A program made the position numbers and the translations under genes. This document shows positions 1-6,049 of a stretch of 6,733 nucleotides of DNA, in pieces; within the stretch, counting starts at the first letter, position 1; each line of letters starts with the position of its first letter. The stretch covers positions 1 to 6,733 of the forward strand of contig SKRJ01000436.1 in the NCBI GenBank assembly GCA_007118555.1, in the 5' to 3' direction. A model generated the notes under the pieces. The model saw only the letters and a list, made by a program, of their open reading frames with translations, was not told the origin of the DNA and made no database searches. The DNA is from Anaerolineae bacterium. Its GTDB lineage: Bacteria; Chloroflexota; Anaerolineae; UBA1429.

Positions 1-2
1 CC

Positions 3-551
3 GCGGTGTCGATGACGACGGTAAACGAGTCCACCGCGGCTCGTGCAGAGCCCGAAGCACCGAGGCAGCTGGCCATAAGCCGAAGAAAGGTTGCTGCAAC
101 GCTCTCGCCCATTGAGCAAGAGCGATTAGAGTTCTGGGCGGCCCTGATAGATAGGGCGGGGCCAAGGACGAGGCTCCACTCGCGATCTCGACCAAGGGAG
201 CGAAGCTATTTGGTCATTCGGACTGGCATAGGTGGGCTTAGCCTTGCCTACAACATACTCGTAAAGGGATACTCGGCCGTAGAGCTCTACATTGATCGTG
301 GTGACAGGCGAACCAACAAGTCGGTGTTTGACCAGCTGGCAGAGCATAGCCAGAAGATCGAGCGTCGTTTCGGCAAAACGATCACTTGGCAGAGGCTGAA
401 CAAGAAGCGCGCCTGTCGTCTGATCTATCGAATGCCTGGCGGGGGCTTGTATGATCGCGATCGCTGGCCCGAGATCCAGGATCGCATGATTGACGCCATG
501 ATGCGCCTTGAGGCAGCGCTGCGGCCGTACTTCGACTCGCTGGAGATCTAG
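3..551 (+). CDS. DUF4268 domain protein, C-terminal part (5' end outside window)
   Basis: The frame is open to the left edge, so this is probably the tail of a longer protein; the GTG at 6 and ATG at 12 are possible but unconvincing starts with no ribosome binding site visible. Counting from the GTG, residues 1-36 are a polar, low-complexity linker. Residues about 37-178 match my recollection of DUF4268: an EFWAALIDRA helix (42-51), ELYIDRGD (93-100), NKSVFDQL (104-111), a tryptophan-containing ITWQRL strand, KKRACRL (133-139) and the closing helix WPEIQDRMIDAMMRLE (154-169). DUF4268 usually sits at the C-terminus of proteins of roughly 300-370 residues, some with a nuclease-like N-terminal part; that half is not visible here. 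Its function is unknown and I assign none. GC content (58%) is below the sampled neighbouring genes, and the codons look less biased, which could mean accessory origin. The gene converges on the antiporter gene with 22 bp between stops. Confidence 0.8.
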   Translation, partial: AVSMTTVNESTAARAEPEAPRQLAISRRKVAATLSPIEQERLEFWAALIDRAGPRTRLHSRSRPRERSYLVIRTGIGGLSLAYNILVKGYSAVELYIDRGDRRTNKSVFDQLAEHSQKIERRFGKTITWQRLNKKRACRLIYRMPGGGLYDRDRWPEIQDRMIDAMMRLEAALRPYFDSLEI

Positions 552-573
552 CAGCCGCTTTGACGTCGCCGTG

Positions 574-2049
574 CTACTCCTCCATTTCCCGCAGGCCCGT
601 GCGCTCTATTACCTCGTAGAGCGCCTTTTCTTCCGAGAGAACCAGCAGCCGGTCGCCGGGCTGCAGGATGGTGCCGCCCGACGGGACCAGGAACTCGTCG
701 CCTCGGGCGATGAGCAGCACCAGGAGCTCGGGGGGCAGGTGCAGCTCGACGATGGCCTTGCCGGCCGCCGCAACTCCGGGATCCACCTGCAGCTCGCGGA
801 ACTCGCTCCCGATGTTGGCGCTGCCGTTGTACTCGAGTGGGTAGAGCGGTCTGGGCTCCATCGGCTGATCCACGCCCAAGAGGCTGGCGACCTTTGGGAT
901 GAGCGTGCCCTGCAAGAGCACCGAGGCCAGAACCACGAAAAACACCACGTTAAAAATCAGGTTCGCCTCGGGAATGCCCGCCACAAGCGGGAAGGTCGCC
1001 AACAGAATCGGCGCGGCGCCACGCAAGCCCACCCACGAGATGAACACCTTCTGACGCAGACGGAATGTCTTTGTGGGAAGCAGTGTCAAGAATACGCTCA
1101 CGGGACGAGCGATGAACATGAGCCAGAGGCCGATGAGCGCAGCGCGCCCCGCTTCGGGAATGAGCTGCGAGGGAAACACCAGCAGGCCCAGTGTCAGGAA
1201 CATCCCGATCTGCATCAGCCAGCCGAGGCCGTCGTGAAAGCGTATCAGGCTGCGCTTGTGGATGAAATCATGCCGCCCCAGGACCAGCCCCGCCAGGTAG
1301 GTGGCCAGGAACCCATTGCCCCCCACCCAGGAACTGACCCCATAGATGAGCAGCACGCTCGCAAAGGTGAGCACCGAGTAGAGGCCCTCGTGCCCCAGGC
1401 GCAACCGGTTGATCAAACGCGCCAGCCCCTCCCCGCTCAGAACCCCTATCGCGCCTCCCAGAGCCATCTGCTGAACAAAGACCAGTGCGACCAGGCCCCA
1501 GGAGTCAAGCGATTCGCCCATCAAGCCCAGCAGGGCGATGGTGAGGAACACCGCCATAGGGTCGTTGCTTCCCGACTCGAGCTCCAGCAGCGGGCGCAGA
1601 GGGAGCTTGAGGTTGACGCCCTTGGCGCGCAGGATGCTGAACACGGCGGCTGCATCGGTAGAAGAGACGGTGGCGCCGATCAATAGGCCCACGACGAGAG
1701 GCAACTGGAATACGTACCGGGCGAACAGACCGACCACCAGGGCCGTGACGGCCACGCCCACTGTGGCCAGCGCGATGCCGTAGGGGAGCACAGGCCGCAC
1801 GACGCGCCACGTGGTGCTGAGGCCACCGGAGAACAGCAGCATCGCCAACGCCACGATCCCCACCGTCTGGGCCAGGGCCGGGTCGTCAAACTCGATGCCG
1901 CCAATCCCCTCAGAGCCGGCCAGCATGCCGATGCCAAGGAACAGCAGCAGCGCCGGTATGCCATAGCGATCCGAGATCTTGCTGAGCAGTACGCTCACGA
2001 GGAGCAACACGGAGAGCGCGATCAGGTTCTGTTCGAGGGTAGCGATCAT
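574..2049 (-). CDS. nhaP2: K+(or Na+)/H+ antiporter, CPA1 family, NhaP2/CvrA type
   Basis: Inner-membrane cation/proton antiporter of 491 residues, which exchanges cytoplasmic K+ or Na+ for protons in pH and osmotic homeostasis (family knowledge). Residues about 5-390 form a chain of roughly 12-13 hydrophobic segments. Family motifs are present: GIPALLLFLGIGMLAG (30-45), SSTDAAAVFSIL (129-140), ESGSNDPMAVFLT (158-170) with the N162-D163 pair typical of the ion site, HDGLGWLMQIGMFLTLGLLV (272-291), and FISWVGLRGAAPI (336-348). Residues about 414-482 form an RCK_C/TrkA-C-like cytosolic domain (LPPELLVLLIARGDEFLVPS, then LQPGDRLLVLSEE), as in E. coli CvrA, whose sequence this resembles along its whole length. 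The ATG at 2049 is chosen because the N-terminus then matches the family; AGGAGG lies only 1 nt upstream, so an in-frame TTG at 2061, preceded by AAGGA, is an alternative (495 aa). Ion selectivity cannot be read from sequence. It is divergent from the USP-DUF389 gene. Confidence 0.93.
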   Translation of the reverse strand: MIATLEQNLIALSVLLLVSVLLSKISDRYGIPALLLFLGIGMLAGSEGIGGIEFDDPALAQTVGIVALAMLLFSGGLSTTWRVVRPVLPYGIALATVGVAVTALVVGLFARYVFQLPLVVGLLIGATVSSTDAAAVFSILRAKGVNLKLPLRPLLELESGSNDPMAVFLTIALLGLMGESLDSWGLVALVFVQQMALGGAIGVLSGEGLARLINRLRLGHEGLYSVLTFASVLLIYGVSSWVGGNGFLATYLAGLVLGRHDFIHKRSLIRFHDGLGWLMQIGMFLTLGLLVFPSQLIPEAGRAALIGLWLMFIARPVSVFLTLLPTKTFRLRQKVFISWVGLRGAAPILLATFPLVAGIPEANLIFNVVFFVVLASVLLQGTLIPKVASLLGVDQPMEPRPLYPLEYNGSANIGSEFRELQVDPGVAAAGKAIVELHLPPELLVLLIARGDEFLVPSGGTILQPGDRLLVLSEEKALYEVIERTGLREMEE

Positions 2050-2050
2050 G

Positions 2051-2056
2051 CCTCCT
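2051..2056 (-). promoter_or_regulatory. Shine-Dalgarno of the antiporter gene, unusually close to the ATG
   Basis: A perfect AGGAGG is separated from the ATG at 2049 by a single base, shorter than the usual 5-9 nt. It also lies in a small inverted repeat on the transcript: TCCTC about 13 nt upstream can pair with GAGGA of the ribosome binding site (5 bp, 8-nt loop). Either the start is an upstream TTG (2061) or the spacing is suboptimal. The match is seen in the sequence; its effect is inferred. Confidence 0.5.
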
Positions 2057-2133
2057 CTCAAGAGCGAGGATTCCTTGTGCTCTGCGGCGAGTTCCCATCG
2101 ACTCTGGTCTGTTGAGCGGCCAAGGATGCAGGC

Positions 2134-2162
2134 AGAGTACCAAAACGCCGGAATGTTGTCAA
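2134..2162 (-). promoter_or_regulatory. Sigma-70-type promoter of the antiporter gene
   Basis: On the minus strand a perfect TTGACA (2157-2162) is followed after exactly 17 bp by TACTCT (2134-2139), a weak -10 preceded by TGG, i.e. an extended -10 element. Transcription would start near 2127, giving a leader of about 78 nt before the ATG at 2049. The perfect -35 and the TG extension compensate for a -10 that matches only 3 of 6 positions. Confidence 0.6.
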
Positions 2163-2195
2163 TTCTTGCTGCGCCGCGATCCGCGCTATGGCCGC

Positions 2196-2224
2196 TTGTC
2201 CTCATGCTCCATTGCTGCTAGAAT
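2196..2224 (+). promoter_or_regulatory. Promoter of the USP-DUF389 gene, placed for a leaderless transcript
   Basis: TTGTCC (2196-2201, 4 of 6 matches to TTGACA), a 17-bp spacer, then TAGAAT (2219-2224, 5 of 6 matches to TATAAT). Expected initiation is around 2230-2233, where both position 2230 and the A of the ATG at 2233 are purines. The start codon therefore falls at, or within three bases of, the transcript 5' end. This element lies back to back with the antiporter promoter; the two -35 boxes are 33 bp apart. Confidence 0.55.
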
Positions 2225-2232
2225 CCACTATC

Positions 2233-4161
2233 ATGCTGGCAGGTAGTGAAGCCACAGATATCTATACGATCCTGATCGCTGTTGGGGAGCCGGCCCACCT
2301 GGCCGTGTTGCTGGCCCTATCGGCGCCATTGGCCCGCGCGCAAGAGGGGCGCGTCGTGCCCCTCTATGTGGGCGCCGGCGAGTCCGCGCCCCCCTGGCTT
2401 CGCATCCCCGAGCGATACCAGGACGTGGTCGAGGAGCCCGTGGTGCTCAGTGACACCGAGGTGGGCGAGGCCGTGCTGGGTTATGCCCGCCGGCTGCAGC
2501 CCGATCTCTTGCTGCTCCACTGGCGCGGTCGACCCGCACGCGGCCGCTTTTTGCTGGGTCGCACCCTCGATCCGCTCATCGAATATGCCCCCTGCGATGT
2601 CGCTGTCTTGCGTGTTATCGAGACGCCGGACGCCTTTGTGCGACGCATGGATAACGTCTCTCGGGTGCTGGTGCCCTCCGGTGGGGGGCCCAACGCCTCC
2701 CGCGCTCTGGCGTTGGCTATGGATCTGTCTTCCGAGGCCACCATCACCGCCCTGCGCGTGGCCAGCCCCCACATGGGGCCCACGGCCATCTCGGCCCAAT
2801 GGGGCATTCTGCGCTCTGTGCTCGAGCCCTACGAGAAAGAGAGCCGGGTGCAGCCCGAGGTCGTCCTGTCCACCAGCGTGACGGATGGCATACTTCAGGA
2901 GACCGCCAACGATTACGACATGGTCATGATTGGGGCCACCGGCGAGAGCTTTGTCGATCGCCTGGTCTTTGGGAACCTGCCCCAGGAGCTTGCCCAGCGG
3001 GTCTCGATCCCCATCCTGATCGTCCGTCGTTGCGAGAACGTGCCGGCAGCGACTTGGCGCCGGATGCGTTGGCGTCTCATCAACGTCATGACCCAGCTCA
3101 CCACCGAGGAGCGCATCGGCGCCTACCGGCAGCTCCGGCGCAACGCGCGCCCCGATCGCGACTATTACGTCATGATGACCCTGTCGGCGGGTATTGCCTC
3201 TTTAGGCTTGTTGCTCAATAGCGCGGCCGTCATCATCGGAGCGATGCTGGTGGCGCCCATGATGACCTCGCTCGTGGGCGTGGGTATGGGTATTGTGCAG
3301 GGCGATTCGGCCCTGCTGCGCCTCTCTCTGCGCACCCTGCTTACGGGCACCGCAGTCGTGATCGTGGTCAGCGGTTTGGTGGGCCTGGCGGCCCGTGGCG
3401 CCCCCCTCACCTCCGAGATGATGGCTCGCACCAGCCCCAACCTGCTGGATCTCGCGGTGGCTCTGCTCGCGGGCGCAGCGGCTGGCTATGCCAGCGCCCG
3501 AGAGGACGTTGCCAGTGCGTTGCCGGGGGTGGCGGTCGCGGTGGCGCTGGTTCCGCCTCTGGCTACGTTCGGCCTCACGGCGGCAGCGGTACAGTCCGCC
3601 GCGGCGCTGGGATCGTTTCTGCTCTATATCACAAACCTGGTGGGTATTGTGGCTGCGGGGGCGATCATGTTCCTCTGGATGGGTTTTCGTCCCAACATCG
3701 CCGAGAAGCCCCGTGCCCAAACCTTTCGTGGGGGCGTCCTGGGAACGGCCGTTCTGGGCCTTCTCGTGGCGGCTGTCCTGGGGGTGCTGACGTTTCAGGG
3801 GCTGCGCGAGGGCGCCATCCGGGGTCAGATCGATGACGTGCTGGAGGAGCACATCGCGATCCTGGGGCCGCGGGCAAGGGTGTCCGAGTGGCGGGCCGAC
3901 ATCGGCCAGGTGGTCGATGTCAAGATCTTTGTGGAGACCGAAGAAGAGATCACGACCGCTCAGGTGGCGCAGATGCAGCGCGCTCTGGCAGACCGGGTCG
4001 ACAGGCCCGTGGCGCTGGATGTGACCGAGATACGGGTCAGGCGCCTGGCGCCCGAGCCACGCGATGAGTCCCGGGCTCCCCCGGGGGTTCCCTGGCGCCT
4101 TGACGCAAAAGACCCCATGCTCGTGCGCATGGGATCTCGTGTAGGGCCAGGGGCGGGCTAG
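2233..4161 (+). CDS. Two universal-stress-protein-like modules fused to a DUF389 membrane domain
   Basis: Membrane protein of 642 residues; function unknown. Residues about 10-128 form a degenerate USP-like module, with a glycine-rich RGRPARGRFLLGRT stretch (98-111) followed by APCDVAVLRV (119-128). Residues about 143-266 form a second, better kept USP module: RVLVPSGGGPNASRALALA (144-162), then GATGESFVDRLVFGN (234-248), which fits the nucleotide-binding G-x2-G-x9-G-[S/T] motif except for Asn248, then IPILIVRR. A basic linker leads to DUF389 (about 305-485), with hallmark stretches YYVMMTLSAGIASLGLLLNS (311-330), AAVIIGAMLVAPMM (331-344) and PGVAVAVALVPPLATFG (431-447). I count about seven hydrophobic segments between 311 and 522. 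Residues 525-605 look like a soluble C-terminal domain; 606-642 is a Pro/Arg-rich tail. The ATG at 2233 is preferred over an in-frame ATG at 2188 because the latter lies upstream of the predicted promoter; neither has a ribosome binding site. A ligand-gated transporter is possible but is inference only. Confidence 0.85.
   Translation: MLAGSEATDIYTILIAVGEPAHLAVLLALSAPLARAQEGRVVPLYVGAGESAPPWLRIPERYQDVVEEPVVLSDTEVGEAVLGYARRLQPDLLLLHWRGRPARGRFLLGRTLDPLIEYAPCDVAVLRVIETPDAFVRRMDNVSRVLVPSGGGPNASRALALAMDLSSEATITALRVASPHMGPTAISAQWGILRSVLEPYEKESRVQPEVVLSTSVTDGILQETANDYDMVMIGATGESFVDRLVFGNLPQELAQRVSIPILIVRRCENVPAATWRRMRWRLINVMTQLTTEERIGAYRQLRRNARPDRDYYVMMTLSAGIASLGLLLNSAAVIIGAMLVAPMMTSLVGVGMGIVQGDSALLRLSLRTLLTGTAVVIVVSGLVGLAARGAPLTSEMMARTSPNLLDLAVALLAGAAAGYASAREDVASALPGVAVAVALVPPLATFGLTAAAVQSAAALGSFLLYITNLVGIVAAGAIMFLWMGFRPNIAEKPRAQTFRGGVLGTAVLGLLVAAVLGVLTFQGLREGAIRGQIDDVLEEHIAILGPRARVSEWRADIGQVVDVKIFVETEEEITTAQVAQMQRALADRVDRPVALDVTEIRVRRLAPEPRDESRAPPGVPWRLDAKDPMLVRMGSRVGPGAG
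4107..4133 (-). terminator. Probable intrinsic terminator of efp, inside the DUF389 coding tail
   Basis: Read on the minus strand, 24 nt after the efp stop there is a perfect 7-bp inverted repeat, CCCATGC, a 6-nt loop, then GCATGGG (4114-4133). One G later comes TCTTTT (4107-4112), giving a short GC-rich stem plus T-tract layout typical of Rho-independent termination. The T-tract is modest. On the plus strand the same bases code for the poorly conserved C-terminal tail of the USP-DUF389 protein (around KDPMLVRMG, 626-634). No comparable hairpin was seen for the DUF389 transcript. Confidence 0.45.
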
Positions 4162-4715
4162 ACGCGGGTCAGGTATTCTCCGGAGCGGGTATCGATCCGC
4201 AGCACATCACCCTCCTGCACAAACAGAGGCACCTGCAGCTTGAGCCCTGTCTCCAGTGTCACCTCTTTGGTCGCGCCGGTCGCCGTGTCACCGGCATAGC
4301 CACGGGGCGCATCGACGACGCGCAACTCGACGGTGATGGGGATCTCAATGTCCAGCGGTTCCCCCTCGTACGAGAGGATTTCGATCACCGTGCCCTCTTT
4401 GAGGTAGGGGATCACGTCCTCCAGCGTCTCGCGCGGGAGCGCGGGCTGCTCATAGGTGTCGGTATCCATAAAGTGATAGAACTGCTCGTCCGAATAGAGG
4501 TACTCGACGGTGCGGTGATCGAGACGAATGTCCTCGATCCGTTCGCCCGAGTTGAAATTCTGGTTGGTGATAGAGCCGGTTCGCAGATTGCGCAGCTTGG
4601 TGCGAATGATGGCGCCGCCGCGAGCAGGTTTGTAGTGATCGTACTCGAGCACCCGATAGATCTGGCCATCTCGAGCGAATGTGACACCCTTGCGTAGTTG
4701 CGTAACCGGAATCAT
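4158..4715 (-). CDS. efp: Translation elongation factor P with an arginine loop tip
   Basis: Cytosolic factor of 185 residues, the normal EF-P length, which binds between the P and E sites of stalled ribosomes and promotes peptide bonds in polyproline stretches (family knowledge). Three beta-rich domains are readable: the KOW-like N-terminal domain (about 1-62), with LRKG, EYDHYKPARGG and TKLRNLRTG; the OB domain (about 65-127), with VEYLYSDEQFYHFMDTDTYE (70-89); and the C-terminal domain, with GDTATGATKEVTLETG (142-157), LQVPLFVQEGD (160-170) and IDTRSGEYLTRV (174-185). The residue at the loop tip, where E. coli has the beta-lysylated Lys34, is Arg32 within KPARGG, as in Thermus EF-P and the rhamnosylated Pseudomonas type. 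No EarP, EpmA or EpmB gene lies in the window. The ATG at 4715 has AGGAGG 4 nt upstream. Its stop interlocks with that of the DUF389 gene, and it is divergent from the methyltransferase gene. Confidence 0.97.
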   Translation of the reverse strand: MIPVTQLRKGVTFARDGQIYRVLEYDHYKPARGGAIIRTKLRNLRTGSITNQNFNSGERIEDIRLDHRTVEYLYSDEQFYHFMDTDTYEQPALPRETLEDVIPYLKEGTVIEILSYEGEPLDIEIPITVELRVVDAPRGYAGDTATGATKEVTLETGLKLQVPLFVQEGDVLRIDTRSGEYLTRV

Positions 4716-4719
4716 CTGC

Positions 4720-4725
4720 CCTCCT
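4720..4725 (-). promoter_or_regulatory. Shine-Dalgarno of efp
   Basis: A perfect AGGAGG with 4 nt to the ATG at 4715. It fixes the efp start and shows that this genome does use canonical ribosome binding sites, in contrast to the USP-DUF389 gene, which has none. Confidence 0.8.
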
Positions 4726-4757
4726 GGTTCCCCTGGCGTATAATCTGTATCCTACCC

Positions 4758-4785
4758 AGTATACGAGTCCTTTGCCCGCCGACAA
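4758..4785 (-). promoter_or_regulatory. Sigma-70-type promoter of efp
   Basis: On the minus strand TTGTCG (4780-4785) is followed after 16 bp by TATACT (4758-4763, 5 of 6 matches to TATAAT). Initiation is expected near 4751, giving a leader of about 36 nt that contains the AGGAGG. Weaker TA-rich alternatives (TAGGAT, TTATAC) lie just downstream. Confidence 0.55.
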
Positions 4786-4858
4786 AATCGCGGCCCAACT
4801 CCTATTCGATCCGTGACAGTTGCACACATGCCGATGCCTCATCCACGCCCTTTGCCGA

Positions 4859-4887
4859 TTGCCCTCGCCGCTCATCTCCGGTAGAAT
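4859..4887 (+). promoter_or_regulatory. Promoter of the methyltransferase-oxidoreductase operon
   Basis: TTGCCC (4859-4864), a 17-bp spacer, then TAGAAT (4882-4887). It has the same -10 hexamer, the same spacer length and a near-identical -35 (TTGnCC) as the USP-DUF389 promoter. Initiation near 4893-4894 gives a leader of about 30 nt, which includes AGAAAGTGAGAG (4905-4916), a plausible loose ribosome binding site 7 nt before the ATG at 4924. Confidence 0.55.
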
Positions 4888-4923
4888 GCTTGGGTGACCT
4901 GATTAGAAAGTGAGAGCATCGCT

Positions 4924-6048
4924 ATGCTGCGCACCAGTCGTCCGACAGATTACTACCTCCACACGCTGCCCGGAATCGAGGGCATTGCCTGGGAAGAGGT
5001 TCAGGAGCGGGTGGACAGCGCCACCCTCGATGGGTTCAAGGTCGTGCCGGGGCGCAACGGCATCGTCCTGTTCTCGACCCTGGCCGATCCCGCCGATCTC
5101 ACGGCCGTGCGAACGGGCGAAGACCTCTTTTGGACCATGGCCCGCGTCCCCGAGGTCCCCTGGGGCCGGGAGGGCCTGTCCATGATGTCGGACCAGCTCA
5201 TGCAGTTGGTGTCGGTGAATCATGGCCTCAACCTGCTGGGGTCGCTGAGGACCCTGCCCTCGAACAAGCCGATCACCTTTCGGGTGATCTCGCGCATGGC
5301 GGGCAAGAACCAGCCCTACCGCCGCAAGGATCTGGCGGACATGGTGACGCGGGTGGTGCGGCAACGCACACGCCGCCAGTGGCGCGCCGTGCGCGAGGGG
5401 GAGCAGATCGAGATATGGGCCAACTTGCTGGGGCGTGAGCTTTTGCTGGGTATGCGCCTGTCCGACGAGGGCATGCGCCACAGGCCCTACCAGCAGGTAC
5501 ACCTGCCGGCCTCGCTGCGCCCTTCCATGGCCGCGGCCCTGGTGCGGCTCACGCGTCCCGACGCCAACGACGTGTTCCTGGATCCCCTGTGCGGCACGGG
5601 CACCATCCTGATCGAGCGTGGCCTGTACGGCAGGCATGGCCTCCTGATCGGCGGCGACATTGACCAGGCCGCGGTGATGGCCGCGCAAGAGAATATCGGC
5701 CCGCGGCACAAGCCCCGCGAGCTGCTGCTGTGGGATGCCCAGCAGCTCCCCCTGGCCGATGGCAGCGTGGATTGTGTGGCCAGCAACCTGCCCTTTGGCA
5801 AGCAGCTTAGCCGACCCCGCGACCTGCCCGTGCTCTATCAGGGGCTGTGCGCCGAGATCGACCGCCTGCTGAGCCCGAGAGGCAGGGCCGTCCTGCTCAC
5901 CAGCGAGATCCGGCGGTTGCGCGACGCGCTCGAGGAGCAGCAGGGCCTGGTCCTGCGCCGCAGTTACTCTGTGTCCCTGTTGGGCCAACGCGCCACGATC
6001 CAGATCGTCGAGCGTTCCCCCGCATACAGCCATGACCAAGAGGTGTGA
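4924..6048 (+). CDS. THUMP-domain RNA (guanine-N2) methyltransferase, Trm14/TrmN-like
   Basis: Cytosolic SAM-dependent RNA methyltransferase of 374 residues. Residues about 55-180 form a THUMP-type RNA-binding region, recognisable by PITFRVISRMAGKNQPYRRK (116-135) and by EIWANLLGRELLLGMRLSDE (163-182). The linker MRHRPYQQVHLPASLRP (184-200) leads into a Rossmann methyltransferase domain with motif I FLDPLCGTGTILIE (218-231), an acidic ribose-binding position at D245 (GGDID), a motif III aspartate at D271 (LLWDAQQLPLADG) and catalytic motif IV SNLPFGKQ (287-294). The NLPFG form of motif IV, with THUMP, points to the Trm14/TrmN group that makes m2G at position 6 of tRNA; an RlmL-type 23S rRNA target is less likely because RlmL is larger and carries a second domain. 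The exact substrate is inferred. The stop is 1 nt before the next start, so the two genes are one transcript. Confidence 0.88.
   Translation: MLRTSRPTDYYLHTLPGIEGIAWEEVQERVDSATLDGFKVVPGRNGIVLFSTLADPADLTAVRTGEDLFWTMARVPEVPWGREGLSMMSDQLMQLVSVNHGLNLLGSLRTLPSNKPITFRVISRMAGKNQPYRRKDLADMVTRVVRQRTRRQWRAVREGEQIEIWANLLGRELLLGMRLSDEGMRHRPYQQVHLPASLRPSMAAALVRLTRPDANDVFLDPLCGTGTILIERGLYGRHGLLIGGDIDQAAVMAAQENIGPRHKPRELLLWDAQQLPLADGSVDCVASNLPFGKQLSRPRDLPVLYQGLCAEIDRLLSPRGRAVLLTSEIRRLRDALEEQQGLVLRRSYSVSLLGQRATIQIVERSPAYSHDQEV
6038..6045 (+). promoter_or_regulatory. Ribosome binding site of the oxidoreductase, inside the methyltransferase end
   Basis: AAGAGGTG lies 4 nt before the ATG at 6050, within the last codons of the methyltransferase. 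It supports the 6050 start and implies translational coupling: ribosomes ending at 6046-6048 are already at the next start. Confidence 0.6.
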
Positions 6049-6049
6049 C

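Noticed and set aside
549..576. Inverted repeat TAGCA/TGCTA spanning both stop codons between the DUF4268 and antiporter genes, considered as a shared terminator
   Set aside because: Only 5 bp with an 18-nt non-pairing loop and no T-tract on either strand; it arises because both genes end in TAGCA.
508..1686. Open frame of 392 codons on the plus strand, antisense to the antiporter
   Set aside because: Its translation is rich in Gln, His, Glu and Arg with no domain pattern, typical of the complement of a GC-rich membrane-protein gene; the minus-strand frame has full-length family motifs.
2174..2185. CGCG-ATC-CGCG in the divergent spacer, considered as an operator
   Set aside because: The arms are self-complementary CG runs expected by chance in GC-rich DNA, and no second copy is present near the other promoters.
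2188..2190. Upstream in-frame ATG as the start of the USP-DUF389 protein
   Set aside because: It would add 15 residues unlike a USP N-terminus, has no ribosome binding site, and lies before the -35 of the predicted promoter.
3202..3852. Minus-strand frame of 216 codons within the DUF389 region
   Set aside because: It is Arg/His/Gln-rich with no recognisable features and lies wholly opposite the conserved membrane segments.
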